Positions 9,672-18,149 of a DNA stretch of 64,000 nt are shown piece by piece. A program made the position numbers and the translations under genes. The notes under the pieces were generated by a model. That model was not told the origin of the DNA. It made no database searches and saw nothing but the letters and a program-made list of their open reading frames with translations. Every line of letters begins with the position of its first letter. The stretch's first letter is position 1. This stretch comes from Clostridium tertium. GTDB taxonomy: Bacteria; Bacillota; Clostridia; Clostridiales; Clostridiaceae. The stretch lies in the NCBI RefSeq assembly GCF_017873245.1, contig NZ_JAGGJY010000003.1, positions 62,001-126,000 of the forward strand. Reading direction: 5' to 3'.

Positions 9672-10880
9672 ATGGTAAAACGTTCAAAACTATTAGCAGT
9701 TTTAATTGCTGGTGTAATTGCTACAACTTCTCTAGTTGGTTGTGGTGGAAAGGGTGAAAATAGTGGTACTACTGATGGAGAAAAGAAAACTTTAACAGTT
9801 TGGTCACACTTTACTACTAATGAAGTTCAAGAATTTGAAAAGGTAGCGAAAGCTTGGGGAGAAGAAAATAACGTTGAAATAAACGTTGTTGAAGACCAAG
9901 GAAAGTTCCAAGAAATGATTCAAGCTTGTCAAAGTGATAATGGTCCAGACTTTGTATTAGGAGTTCCACATGATAACTTAGGAACATTCCAAAAAGCAGG
10001 AGTAGTTGCTGAGGTTCCATCAGGAATGGTGTCATCCGATAAATATACTTCTCAAGGAATTGTTGATGCAGTTACTATAGGTGGAAAAATTTATGCAGTT
10101 CCATTTGCTCAAGAAACAACAGGAATGTTCTATAATAAAGATAAGGTTAAAGAAGTTCCAAAGACTATGGAAGATTTAGTTGCAATGGCAAAGGAAGTTG
10201 GATTTGAATATAACATTAATGATTTCTTCTTCTCATATGCATTCTTATCAGCTGGTGGCGGATATGTTTATAAAAATAATGATGGTACATTAGATCCTAA
10301 TGATATAGGCCTTGGAAATGAAGGTTCAGTAGCAGGACTTCAATTTATTTCAGATTTAGTTAATAAAGATAAATTAATGGCAGCAGATATTACTGGAGAT
10401 ATAGCTAAGGGTGATTTTACATCAGGTAAATCTGGATTCTATTTCTCAGGTCCATGGGATGTTTCAGGTGCTAAAGAAGCTGGATTAAACTTTGGAGTAG
10501 TTCCAATGCCAACTTTAAATGGTAAAGCTCCACAAACGTTCTTAGGTGTTCAAACTGCATTTGTTAATGAAAATTCAAAGAATAAAGATACAGCTTGGAA
10601 GCTTATGGAAGAGTTCGTTAATAAGGGACAAGATATAGTATATAAAACTGGTAGTAGAATTCCTGTAGCTAAAGATTACGTAATTGATGATGAATATACT
10701 AAAGCATTTATGGAACAAGCAAAAGTTGCTATGCCAATGCCAAATATAGTAGAAGTTCAAGCTATGTGGGAACCAGCAGCAAATAACTTAAAGTTATTAA
10801 CTTCAGGTCAAATAGATGCTAAAACAGCTGGAGAAAATATAGTAAATCAAGTAAAAGAAGGTATTAAACAAATAAAATAA
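9672..10880 (+). CDS. malE: Maltodextrin ABC transporter, substrate-binding lipoprotein
   Basis: Captures maltose or maltodextrins outside the membrane and delivers them to the permease. The 402-residue protein has a lipoprotein signal ending LVGCGG, with lipidated Cys24. The mature part fits the cluster of MalE-like family 1 binding proteins (LTVWSHFTTNE start, GKIYAVPFAQETTGMFYNKD, GKSGFYFSGPWDV). The RBS TTGGGAGG precedes ATG. Downstream are two permease genes, a LacI regulator and malQ, which supports an alpha-glucan substrate. No ATPase gene is in the operon; a shared MsmK/MalK-type ATPase elsewhere must serve it. Confidence 0.93.
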   Translation: MVKRSKLLAVLIAGVIATTSLVGCGGKGENSGTTDGEKKTLTVWSHFTTNEVQEFEKVAKAWGEENNVEINVVEDQGKFQEMIQACQSDNGPDFVLGVPHDNLGTFQKAGVVAEVPSGMVSSDKYTSQGIVDAVTIGGKIYAVPFAQETTGMFYNKDKVKEVPKTMEDLVAMAKEVGFEYNINDFFFSYAFLSAGGGYVYKNNDGTLDPNDIGLGNEGSVAGLQFISDLVNKDKLMAADITGDIAKGDFTSGKSGFYFSGPWDVSGAKEAGLNFGVVPMPTLNGKAPQTFLGVQTAFVNENSKNKDTAWKLMEEFVNKGQDIVYKTGSRIPVAKDYVIDDEYTKAFMEQAKVAMPMPNIVEVQAMWEPAANNLKLLTSGQIDAKTAGENIVNQVKEGIKQIK

Positions 10881-10892
10881 TATTTAGCTAAA

Positions 10893-10925
10893 TAGAGATA
10901 GGTTTTTACCTATCTCTATATAAAA
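10893..10925 (+). terminator. Hairpin between malE and malF (attenuator or mRNA-stabilising)
   Basis: A perfect 10-bp stem (TAGAGATAGG / CCTATCTCTA) with no real T tract. Such hairpins after binding-protein genes commonly keep the malE message more abundant than the permease message. Confidence 0.5.
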
Positions 10926-10941
10926 TAAAGGGGGATTTTAA

Positions 10942-11859
10942 ATGGGCATGAAGAGTAAAAGTCGTAAAGCTTACTATTTCTTAGCACCAGCACTTATTTC
11001 AATATGTATATTTACACTATTTCCAGTAATATCAACAGTATACTATGCTTTTACTGATTATACTCAGTTTTCAAAGGGTGAAATTAATTTCGTAGGTTTT
11101 TCTAATTTTATAGAAGTTTTAGCAGGCCCTTTTAAGGAAACATTTTTACCTGTATTTGCATGGACTTTAATTTTTGCAATAATATCAACACTTGGATGCT
11201 TTATATTAGGATTAGTAATAGCATTAGTTTTAAATAATCCTAACATTAAAGAAAGAGGATTTTACAAAGGAATATTAATACTTCCTTGGGCACTACCAGC
11301 ATCAGTTGCAATCCTATCATTTCAAGGTTTATTTAATGGTAGTTATGGACAAATAAATAATTTATTAATGCAATTACACTTAATTCAAGAGCCTATAAAG
11401 TGGTTAACAGATCCTAACTTGGCAAGAATGAGTATTTTAATGGTTAATATATGGCTAGGATTCCCTTATATGATGAATGTTTGCTTAGGTTCATTAGCTG
11501 CAATACCTGAAGTTTACTATGAAGCAGCAATGGTGGATGGAGCAACTAAGTGGAAACAATTTACGAATATTACTTTACCTTCAATAGCTAAAACAGCTTA
11601 TCCACTTATAATATCATCATTTGCATTTAACTTTAATAACTTTGGATCAGCTTATTTAATTACAGGTGGTAATCCTCCAAGGTTAAATACTCAGTTTGCA
11701 GGATATACAGATATATTAGCATCAGTAAATTATAAACTTTCAATGCAATTTGGAAGATTTGAGATTGCTTCTGCTCTTAGCATAATAATATTTATAATAA
11801 TTGCAACAATTTCATTTGCACAAATGAAGGCATCTGGCCAATTTGAGGAGGTTGATTAA
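10942..11859 (+). CDS. malF: Maltodextrin ABC transporter permease, MalF-like
   Basis: One of two transmembrane subunits. The 305-residue protein has six hydrophobic segments and the EAA loop that docks the ATPase (YYEAAMVDGATKWKQFTNITLP, about residues 193-214). It lacks the extra N-terminal segments and large periplasmic P2 loop of enteric MalF, as usual in Firmicutes. RBS GGGGGATTTTA before ATG. It is in one operon with malE upstream and malG, whose RBS lies inside the last codons of this gene. Confidence 0.93.
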   Translation: MGMKSKSRKAYYFLAPALISICIFTLFPVISTVYYAFTDYTQFSKGEINFVGFSNFIEVLAGPFKETFLPVFAWTLIFAIISTLGCFILGLVIALVLNNPNIKERGFYKGILILPWALPASVAILSFQGLFNGSYGQINNLLMQLHLIQEPIKWLTDPNLARMSILMVNIWLGFPYMMNVCLGSLAAIPEVYYEAAMVDGATKWKQFTNITLPSIAKTAYPLIISSFAFNFNNFGSAYLITGGNPPRLNTQFAGYTDILASVNYKLSMQFGRFEIASALSIIIFIIIATISFAQMKASGQFEEVD

Positions 11860-11860
11860 T

Positions 11861-12754
11861 ATGCAAACAGAGGTAAATTTAAAAAGTATTTCAAGAAAAA
11901 AAGAAAATATAGTATATAAAAAGAAATTAAGACCTGATGAAGTAAGGACAGCTTGGTTTGGAAGAGTATTTATATGGATAATGATATTAATAACATTATT
12001 TCCTATAGTAGCTGTAATTTCTGCATCAATGGCAAAAGGAAATGCATTTACTCAGACATCATTCTTTCCAACAGAATGGACTTTAGAGAACTATAGAAAG
12101 GTATTTGAAAAGACTAACTTTTTATTATGGATAAAAAATTCATTGATTATTTGTACAAGTGTTGCAGTTCTTCAATTAGTATTATCAGTTCCAGCAGCCT
12201 TTGCATTTTCTAAGCTAAGATTTTGGGGAAGAAAAAATGGACTTATGAGTTTATTAATTCTTCAAATGTTCCCAGCTGCTATGGCTTTACCAGCAATAAT
12301 GGGTATAGTTTTCACATATAATTTAACTAATAAGCCATTGGTATTAATATTAATATTAGCTGGTGGAAGTGCATATAATATCTGGCTTTTAAAAGGAGCA
12401 GTAGATGGTATTCCAGATGAATTGGTTGAAGCAGCTTATATAGATGGAGCATCAACTTGGAAGGTATTTTCAGTAATAATATTACCTTTACTAAGAAATA
12501 TGTTAATAGTTATATTCCTATTTGCATTTATAGGAGCTTATAGTGAATTTATGTTTACTTCAGCAATATTAAAGAATGCAGATGTACAAACACTTGTAAC
12601 TGGATTACAAAAATTTATTAAGGATCAATTTTCTGCAAACTGGACTATGTATTCAGCAGCAGCAGTAATGGCAGCTACACCAATTGTAGTTATATTTTCA
12701 CTTTTACAAAAATATATAGCAGGTGGATTAGTTTCCGGATCAGTGAAAGAATAA
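11861..12754 (+). CDS. malG: Maltodextrin ABC transporter permease, MalG-like
   Basis: Second transmembrane subunit of the importer. The ATG at 11861 is chosen over the in-frame TTG at 11843 because GAGGAGG lies 9 nt upstream of it. This leaves 297 residues, normal for MalG. Six membrane segments and the EAA loop (LVEAAYIDGASTWKVFSVIILP) are visible. The gene starts one base after the malF stop, so translation is likely coupled. The C-terminus GLVSGSVKE is typical of MalG, where this tail contacts the ATPase. Confidence 0.93.
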   Translation: MQTEVNLKSISRKKENIVYKKKLRPDEVRTAWFGRVFIWIMILITLFPIVAVISASMAKGNAFTQTSFFPTEWTLENYRKVFEKTNFLLWIKNSLIICTSVAVLQLVLSVPAAFAFSKLRFWGRKNGLMSLLILQMFPAAMALPAIMGIVFTYNLTNKPLVLILILAGGSAYNIWLLKGAVDGIPDELVEAAYIDGASTWKVFSVIILPLLRNMLIVIFLFAFIGAYSEFMFTSAILKNADVQTLVTGLQKFIKDQFSANWTMYSAAAVMAATPIVVIFSLLQKYIAGGLVSGSVKE

Positions 12755-12804
12755 TGATTTTACCCTTGAATTAAATCTTATGATATAATTAATGTAGAAA
12801 TTAA

Positions 12805-12817
12805 TGGAAACGATACC
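12805..12817 (+). promoter_or_regulatory. Operator-like site 3, upstream of the LacI-type regulator
   Basis: TGGAAACGATACC, 30 bp before the regulator start, with the same pattern as sites 8542 and 9562. A TATAAT-like -10 box is at 12784-12789, so binding here would block the promoter, consistent with autoregulation. Confidence 0.55.
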
Positions 12818-12846
12818 GAATAATTTGTCGAAACTTGGAGGGAGTT

Positions 12847-13869
12847 ATGATAAACATAAGAGATATTGCAAGAATTGCTGGGGTAGGTGTTAGTACAGTT
12901 TCAAGAGTTATAAATAATCATCCAGATGTAAAAGAGCAAACTAGAGAAAGAGTGTTAGAGGTAATAAGAGAAAATAATTATATACCTAATAATAGTGCTA
13001 GAAATCTTAAAAAAAATAATACAAATAATATAGGTGTATTAATAAAAGGGGTTTTTAATCCATTCTTCTCAGAAATGTTAGACTCAATAAGTAAAAGAAT
13101 TTCTAAAGCAGGATATTCTATGATTCTAGAGCACCATGATTACTTAAGTGATGATGAAATGAATAATTTAATATCCATGATAAAGGAAAAGAGGTTACAG
13201 GGTGTAATTTGCTTAGGAGGAAACTTTACTGACGTAAAAAATGATGATTTTAATGCTATAGATGTACCAGTTGTATTGACTTCAATAAATCATAAATATG
13301 GGAAAGAGTTTTCAAATTTTTCATCAGTGTCTATAGATAACGAAAAATCTGCTTATTCAGCTACACAATATTTAATAAATTGCGGGCATAAAAATATAGC
13401 TATAATGCTAGGAGATGAAAATGACTTTGGAATTGGATATCTAAGAGAAGCAGGTTATATAAAGGCATTAAATGAAAATAACATTGAGTTTAATAAAAAT
13501 TATAAAATTCTAGGACATTATGATTATAGAGGAGCATATGAAGAAACAGATAAGCTACTGAAGAAGTATAAAGATATTACAGCTATATTTGCTATATCAG
13601 ATATAATGGCTGTAGGATGTGCAAAGGCCATAAAGGATAATGGGTTAGAAGTAGGAAAAGATGTTGCTGTAATTGGATTTGATGGTATGGATATTAGTGA
13701 GTTTTACAGCCCTACAATTACAACAATTATACAACCTAAAGTAGAAATGGCAAAGATAAGTGTAGATTTATTATTGGATTTAATAGCTAATAAAACTGAT
13801 AATAAGCACGTTATTCTTAATACAGAACTAGTAGAAAGAGAATCAACAAATTTTGAAATAAGCAAATAA
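12847..13869 (+). CDS. malR: LacI-family regulator of the maltodextrin genes
   Basis: DNA-binding repressor of the LacI/GalR family. ATG at 12847 (GGAGGG 4 nt upstream) fits better than the upstream in-frame TTG at 12835, leaving 340 residues. The HTH and hinge are INIRDIARIAGVGVSTVSRV followed by INNHPDVKEQTRERV. The rest is the periplasmic-binding-protein-like sensor domain (IGVLIKGVFNPFFSEML, AVIGFDGMDISEFYSPTITTI). Its place between malG and malQ, with three matching operator-like sites in the locus, supports control of maltodextrin use. The symbol is by context. Confidence 0.85.
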   Translation: MINIRDIARIAGVGVSTVSRVINNHPDVKEQTRERVLEVIRENNYIPNNSARNLKKNNTNNIGVLIKGVFNPFFSEMLDSISKRISKAGYSMILEHHDYLSDDEMNNLISMIKEKRLQGVICLGGNFTDVKNDDFNAIDVPVVLTSINHKYGKEFSNFSSVSIDNEKSAYSATQYLINCGHKNIAIMLGDENDFGIGYLREAGYIKALNENNIEFNKNYKILGHYDYRGAYEETDKLLKKYKDITAIFAISDIMAVGCAKAIKDNGLEVGKDVAVIGFDGMDISEFYSPTITTIIQPKVEMAKISVDLLLDLIANKTDNKHVILNTELVERESTNFEISK

Positions 13870-13874
13870 AAATC

Positions 13875-13918
13875 AATCTATTCATGATAGTATGAATTAT
13901 TTCTATCATGAATAGATT
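13875..13918 (+). terminator. Long hairpin after the LacI gene
   Basis: A perfect 16-bp inverted repeat (AATCTATTCATGATAG / CTATCATGAATAGATT) with a 12-nt loop. The flanking sequence is AT-rich but without a pure T run, so termination is probable, not certain. Confidence 0.55.
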
Positions 13919-14089
13919 ATAAACAATATAGATTTAAAATAAATTGTTAACAGCTCTCAGGAATATAAATAAAACTCTCTTATGTATTAATATAATAAAT
14001 TAATAATTTATTATAAGTAACTTTCAAAATAGAATAAGAATAATAATTATAATATAGAAATAGGTTTTATGAGAAATGAGGTAAAATTT

Positions 14090-15571
14090 ATGAAAAGAAG
14101 TAGTGGCATATTGATGCATATTTCATCATTACCAGGTAAGTATGGAATAGGTACATTTGGAATGGAAGCGTTTGCCTTTGTAGATTTTTTAAAAAAGAGC
14201 GGACAAAGGTATTGGCAAATACTACCTTTAGGGCAAACTAGTTACGGAGATTCACCATATCAATGCTTTTCAGCATTTGCCGGTAATCCATATTTTATAG
14301 ATTTTGAATTGTTAGAAAAAGATAGCTTATTAGCTAAAGAAGATTATTCAACTTTAGATTATGGATTAGATGAAAATTGTGTAGATTATGCAAAATTATT
14401 TATAAATAAAAATAAGGTATTAAGAATTGCGCATGAAAATTCTAAAAATAAATATGATAAAGAAATAAATAAATTTATAGAAGAAAATAATTTTTGGTTA
14501 AAAGACTATGCTTTATATATGGCAGTTAAGAATCATTTTAATTTAGTTAGTTGGCAAAATTGGGATGATGATATAAGACTTAGAAAAAAAGAAGCTATAG
14601 ATTCTTATAAAACATTATTGAAGAATGAAATTGATTTTTGGATATTTGTTCAATATATGTTCTTTAAGCAATGGTATAGTTTAAAAAAATATGCTAATGA
14701 TAATGGAATTGAAATAATAGGAGATATTCCAATTTATGTAGCAGAAGATAGTGCAGATATATGGAGTAATCCTGAATACTTTAATGTTGATGAGAATATG
14801 GTGCCAATAACAGTAGCAGGATGTCCGCCAGACACATTTTCAGCAACAGGTCAGCTTTGGGGAAATCCTATATATAATTGGGATAACTTAGATAAGGATG
14901 GCTATAGTTGGTGGATAGATAGAGTTAGGGAAAGCTTTAAGCTATATGATGTAGTAAGAATAGATCACTTTAGAGGATTTGAAGCATATTGGGAGATACC
15001 TTATGGAAATGAGACTGCAGAATTTGGACAGTGGACAAAGGGACCTGGAATAAAGTTATTCAATGCAATAAAAGATAAACTTGGGGATGTTAATATAATA
15101 GCAGAGGATTTAGGGATGATGACTGACGAAGTTATAGAACTTAGAGATACAACAGGTTTCCCAGGAATGAAAATATTGCAGTTTGGATTTGGAGAGGGAG
15201 ATAGCAGAGATTTACCTCATAATTACCCAGTTAATTGTGTAGCCTATACAGGAACTCATGATAATGATACTGTTTGTGGATGGTATAATGTTACAGGAAG
15301 CAAGAAAGAAATAGAAAAAGCAAAGAGGTATTTAAATTTAACTTATGAAGAAGGAATTTCAAGAGGATTAATAAGAGGCGTTTGGGGAAGTCCAGCTTAC
15401 TTAGCCATAACAACTATGCAAGATTTCTTGGGATTAGGTAATGATGCAAGAATGAATATGCCTTCTACTTTAGGTGGTAATTGGGTATGGAGAGCTTCAT
15501 CAGAAGCTTTTGATGATAAACTAGCAAAAGAAATTTATGATTTAACAAAATTATATGGCAGAATAAAATAA
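14090..15571 (+). CDS. malQ: 4-alpha-glucanotransferase (amylomaltase)
   Basis: Rearranges maltodextrins in the cytoplasm, releasing glucose and building longer chains. The ATG at 14090 gives MKRSSGILMHISSLP, the standard N-terminus, and has TGAGG upstream; the in-frame ATG at 14069 adds seven residues with no good RBS. The 493-residue protein is normal GH77 size. Motifs are YGDSPYQCFSAFAGNPYFID, VVRIDHFRGFEAYW (nucleophile Asp), IIAEDLGMMTDEV (acid/base Glu) and YTGTHDNDTVCGW. It completes the maltodextrin pathway, although no phosphorylase gene is present here. Confidence 0.95.
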   Translation: MKRSSGILMHISSLPGKYGIGTFGMEAFAFVDFLKKSGQRYWQILPLGQTSYGDSPYQCFSAFAGNPYFIDFELLEKDSLLAKEDYSTLDYGLDENCVDYAKLFINKNKVLRIAHENSKNKYDKEINKFIEENNFWLKDYALYMAVKNHFNLVSWQNWDDDIRLRKKEAIDSYKTLLKNEIDFWIFVQYMFFKQWYSLKKYANDNGIEIIGDIPIYVAEDSADIWSNPEYFNVDENMVPITVAGCPPDTFSATGQLWGNPIYNWDNLDKDGYSWWIDRVRESFKLYDVVRIDHFRGFEAYWEIPYGNETAEFGQWTKGPGIKLFNAIKDKLGDVNIIAEDLGMMTDEVIELRDTTGFPGMKILQFGFGEGDSRDLPHNYPVNCVAYTGTHDNDTVCGWYNVTGSKKEIEKAKRYLNLTYEEGISRGLIRGVWGSPAYLAITTMQDFLGLGNDARMNMPSTLGGNWVWRASSEAFDDKLAKEIYDLTKLYGRIK

Positions 15572-15613
15572 ATTTGGTTAGGTTATTAAAATAATCCCCT
15601 ATAAAAATTATAA

Positions 15614-15650
15614 ATAAAGCTCATAGAGAATATTCTCTATGAGCTTTATT
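15614..15650 (+). terminator. Hairpin after malQ
   Basis: A near-perfect 16-bp stem (ATAAAGCTCATAGAGA / TCTCTATGAGCTTTAT) with a 4-nt loop. Confidence 0.7.
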
Positions 15651-15704
15651 CATAATAATGTTAAGATATATAATATCTAAAAATTGTAGTGTAGGTGGTT
15701 TAAG

Positions 15705-16001
15705 ATGAAAGTTCTAGTAATGAGTATAAAACTAAGAGCAAGCTGGGTACATTCTTTAAAAGAAAAGAGGATGGTAGTTAAAAGCATAATTCAAAAGTTA
15801 AAAAATAAATTTAATATTTCGGTAAATGAAGTAGAAGATCAAGATATTCATCAAAGTATAGTAATTGCTATTTCATCAATATGTTCAAGTAGTTCTCAGG
15901 TAGATTCTACAATGGAAAATATTATTAACTTTATTGAGTTAAACACAGATGCAGAGCTTATTAACATAGAAAAGGATGTTATAATGTTTAAGTTTTTATA
16001 A
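15705..16001 (+). CDS. DUF503 family protein (YlxP-like)
   Basis: A 98-residue cytosolic protein that matches the DUF503 pattern: a beta-strand start (MKVLVMSIKLRASWVHSLKEKR), then VVKSIIQKLKNKFNISVNEV and a C-terminal helix. YlxP-type proteins are often encoded near ribosome-maturation genes and have been linked to ribosome assembly, but the role is not settled. Here it stands alone between malQ and the methionine importer, with AGGTGG as RBS. Compared with the usual family version the segment after residue 45 is a little divergent. Confidence 0.8.
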   Translation: MKVLVMSIKLRASWVHSLKEKRMVVKSIIQKLKNKFNISVNEVEDQDIHQSIVIAISSICSSSSQVDSTMENIINFIELNTDAELINIEKDVIMFKFL

Positions 16002-16031
16002 AAATAAATACATAAAATTTAAATTATTGGG

Positions 16032-16060
16032 TTGACAATCTAATCCAATAAATGTATATT
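16032..16060 (+). promoter_or_regulatory. Sigma-A promoter of the metNIQ leader
   Basis: A -35 box TTGACA (16032-16037), 17-bp spacer and -10 box TATATT (16055-16060), placed to start transcription about 30 nt before the riboswitch. Confidence 0.8.
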
Positions 16061-16094
16061 AATATCAATAGAAAAATTAAATAATTTGATTACG

Positions 16095-16246
16095 TTTCTT
16101 ATCAAGAGTGGTGGAGGGACTGGCCCTGTGAAACCCAGCAACCTGTAATAGGATTAAATGATAAGTCTAATTTGTATTAGATAAAATTTTATTCTTATTA
16201 AGTTTGGTGCTAAATCCTGCAGCTTTTTAGCTGATAGATGAGAGAA
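16095..16246 (+). ncRNA. SAM-I riboswitch (S-box leader)
   Basis: The core is recognisable by eye: AGAGTGGTGGAGGGACTGGC, then CCTGTGAAACCCAGCAACC, and the 3' part GGTGCTAAATCCTGCAG with GATAGATGAGAG. P1 can form between 16095-16103 and 16237-16246. The 3' P1 strand GAGAATAAAT is also the exact complement of ATTTATTCTC within the downstream terminator (16280-16289), giving the alternative antiterminator. SAM binding should stabilise P1, free the terminator and switch off the methionine importer. This is standard S-box logic. Confidence 0.95.
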
Positions 16247-16267
16247 TAAATTAATAATGTGAATTTA

Positions 16268-16306
16268 CGCGCACTAGAGATTTATTCTCCAGTGCGTTTT
16301 TTATTT
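16268..16306 (+). terminator. Riboswitch-controlled terminator
   Basis: The stem CGCACTAGAG / CTCCAGTGCG (one mismatch) is followed by TTTTTTATTTT. Its loop-side strand pairs alternatively with the P1 3' strand of the SAM-I aptamer. Confidence 0.9.
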
Positions 16307-16337
16307 TGCTTTAGTTTCTTAAAAGGGGGAATGGCTT

Positions 16338-17375
16338 GTGATTAAAATTAATAACTTAAGTAAAAGATTTAATGATGTTGAAGTTATAAAGGGAGTTTCA
16401 CTTAGGATAGAAGAAGGAGAAATATACGGAATTATAGGACATAGTGGAGCAGGAAAATCTACATTACTTAGATGCATAAATGGTTTAGAAGACTATGAAG
16501 ATGGATCAATTACAGTGATGGGAAGAGAAGTGAAAAATTTAAGTGGATATGAGCTTAGGGAATTTAGAAAAAAGTTAGGAATGATATTCCAAGGATTCAA
16601 TTTATTAAGTAGAAAAACAGTATCTGAAAATATAGCATTACCATTGGAAGTATGGGGATATGAAGAAGAGTATAAAGAATATAAGCTTGAAAATAAAGAA
16701 AAAGGAGTAAAGTTATATAGTTACAAGAAATTTAAAAAAGAGAAAATAAAAGAAAGAGTTACTGAGCTTTTAAACTTAGTAGGCCTTTCAGAAAAAGCAG
16801 ATGTAAAACCATCAAGCTTAAGTGGTGGACAAAAGCAAAGAGTAGCAATAGCAAGGGCTTTAGCATTAGAACCTAAAATTTTACTTTGTGATGAAGCTAC
16901 ATCAGCTTTAGATCCTAAAATAACAAAAGATATATTAGCACTTTTATCAAAGATAAATAAAGAATTAGGTATAACAATTGTTATTGTTACCCACCAAATG
17001 GAAGTAGTTAAAGAGGTTTGTGAAAAAGTTGCATTAATAGAAGGGGGCATTTTAAAAGCAGAAGGCAATTCAGAAGACTTATTCTTAAAACCAGGACTTT
17101 CCCTTAAGAAATTTTTAGGGGATCAAGATGATGAGCTACTACCAACAACAGGGATTAACATAAAACTATTTTTCCCAAGTACATCATCAGAAAATGCTAT
17201 TATTACAAAAATGGCTAGAGAGTTAAATTTAGATTTTTCAATAGTTTGGGGCAAATTAGAGAAATTTAGAGAGGATGTACTTGGAAATTTAGTAATAAAT
17301 GTAGAGGTAAAGGATAAAGAAAAAGTAATAGAATATTTAGAAAGTAAAAATGTGGTATTGGAGGTGCTTAATTAA
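16338..17375 (+). CDS. metN: Methionine ABC transporter ATP-binding protein
   Basis: ATPase of the D/L-methionine importer. It has 345 residues, from GTG with AAAAGGGGG 8 nt upstream. Walker A is GHSGAGKS, the signature LSGGQKQRVAIARAL, Walker B ILLCDEATSALD and the H-loop VTHQ. The C-terminal 80 residues form the NIL/ACT-like domain that binds methionine for trans-inhibition. A charged stretch of about 25 residues (around 115-140, rich in Lys, Glu and Tyr) lies between the Q-loop region and the signature motif and looks like an insertion compared with usual MetN. It overlaps metI by one base. Confidence 0.95.
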   Translation: MIKINNLSKRFNDVEVIKGVSLRIEEGEIYGIIGHSGAGKSTLLRCINGLEDYEDGSITVMGREVKNLSGYELREFRKKLGMIFQGFNLLSRKTVSENIALPLEVWGYEEEYKEYKLENKEKGVKLYSYKKFKKEKIKERVTELLNLVGLSEKADVKPSSLSGGQKQRVAIARALALEPKILLCDEATSALDPKITKDILALLSKINKELGITIVIVTHQMEVVKEVCEKVALIEGGILKAEGNSEDLFLKPGLSLKKFLGDQDDELLPTTGINIKLFFPSTSSENAIITKMARELNLDFSIVWGKLEKFREDVLGNLVINVEVKDKEKVIEYLESKNVVLEVLN

Positions 17376-18013
17376 TGTCAGAAATATTAATACCAGCGTT
17401 TAATAAAACAATTGCCATGGTTTTTTTCTCAACATTATTTTCGCTTATATTAGGATTTATACCAGCAATTATATTAGTAGTTACAGCTCCAAATGGATTA
17501 AATCCTAACAAAATTATATACAGAGTTTTAGATACAATAATTAATATATTAAGAGGGTTTCCATTTTTGATTTTAATGGTAGCAATAATACCATTTACAA
17601 AGTTAATAGTAGGAAAATCAATTGGCACACCAGCAGCTATAGTTCCTTTAACAATAGCAGCAGCGCCTTTTGTAGCAAGAATAATAGAATCATCTTTAAA
17701 AGAAGTAGATCCAGGAGTTGTGGAAGCTGCCAAATCATTTGGGGCATCTAATACACAAATAATTTTTAAAGTTATGTTAAAAGAAGCAGTGCCTTCAATA
17801 ATATCAGGATTAACATTAACCATAATAAGTATAATAGGATATTCAGCTATGGCTGGAACAGTAGGTGGTGGTGGTCTTGGTGATGTAGCAATAAGATATG
17901 GTTATCAAAGATATCAAACAGATGTTATGATTGTCACAGTAATAATTCTAATAATAATCGTACAAGCGTTACAGTCACTAGGAAATTATCTATATAAAAA
18001 ACTATCAAAATAA
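17375..18013 (+). CDS. metI: Methionine ABC transporter permease
   Basis: Membrane subunit of the methionine importer: 212 residues, five or six hydrophobic segments, and the ATPase-docking EAA loop (VVEAAKSFGASNTQIIFKVML). The MetI hallmark YSAMAGTVGGGGLGDVAIRYGYQRY is near the C-terminus. The start overlaps the metN stop (TAATG), so translation should be coupled. It is controlled by the upstream SAM riboswitch together with metN and probably metQ. Confidence 0.95.
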   Translation: MSEILIPAFNKTIAMVFFSTLFSLILGFIPAIILVVTAPNGLNPNKIIYRVLDTIINILRGFPFLILMVAIIPFTKLIVGKSIGTPAAIVPLTIAAAPFVARIIESSLKEVDPGVVEAAKSFGASNTQIIFKVMLKEAVPSIISGLTLTIISIIGYSAMAGTVGGGGLGDVAIRYGYQRYQTDVMIVTVIILIIIVQALQSLGNYLYKKLSK

Positions 18014-18098
18014 AGTATACAAAAATTAAATTAAAATATAGAAGATAAATGTATGAAAGACATTTAACTAAAAGAACTCTGAAAGAGTTATATCCTAA

Positions 18099-18133
18099 AT
18101 TATCAATTGTCAATTATGCATTATCAATTATTT
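18099..18133 (+). repeat. AT-rich intergenic repeat of TATCAATT/TCAATTAT units
   Basis: The stretch AAATTATCAATTGTCAATTATGCATTATCAATTAT holds overlapping direct and inverted copies of TATCAATT. It sits between metI and metQ just before the metQ RBS. I see no second full copy in the window, so calling it a dispersed repeat is tentative. Confidence 0.3.
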
Positions 18134-18149
18134 CGAGGGGGTTAAAGAA

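Noticed and set aside
12826-12832. Spo0A box (TGTCGAA) before the LacI-type gene
   Set aside because: A single 7-mer is expected by chance at this frequency; no sporulation link of the maltodextrin genes is seen.
17368-17823. Open frame of 151 codons on the minus strand
   Set aside because: It is antisense to metI, with no RBS, and arises from the base composition of a membrane protein gene.
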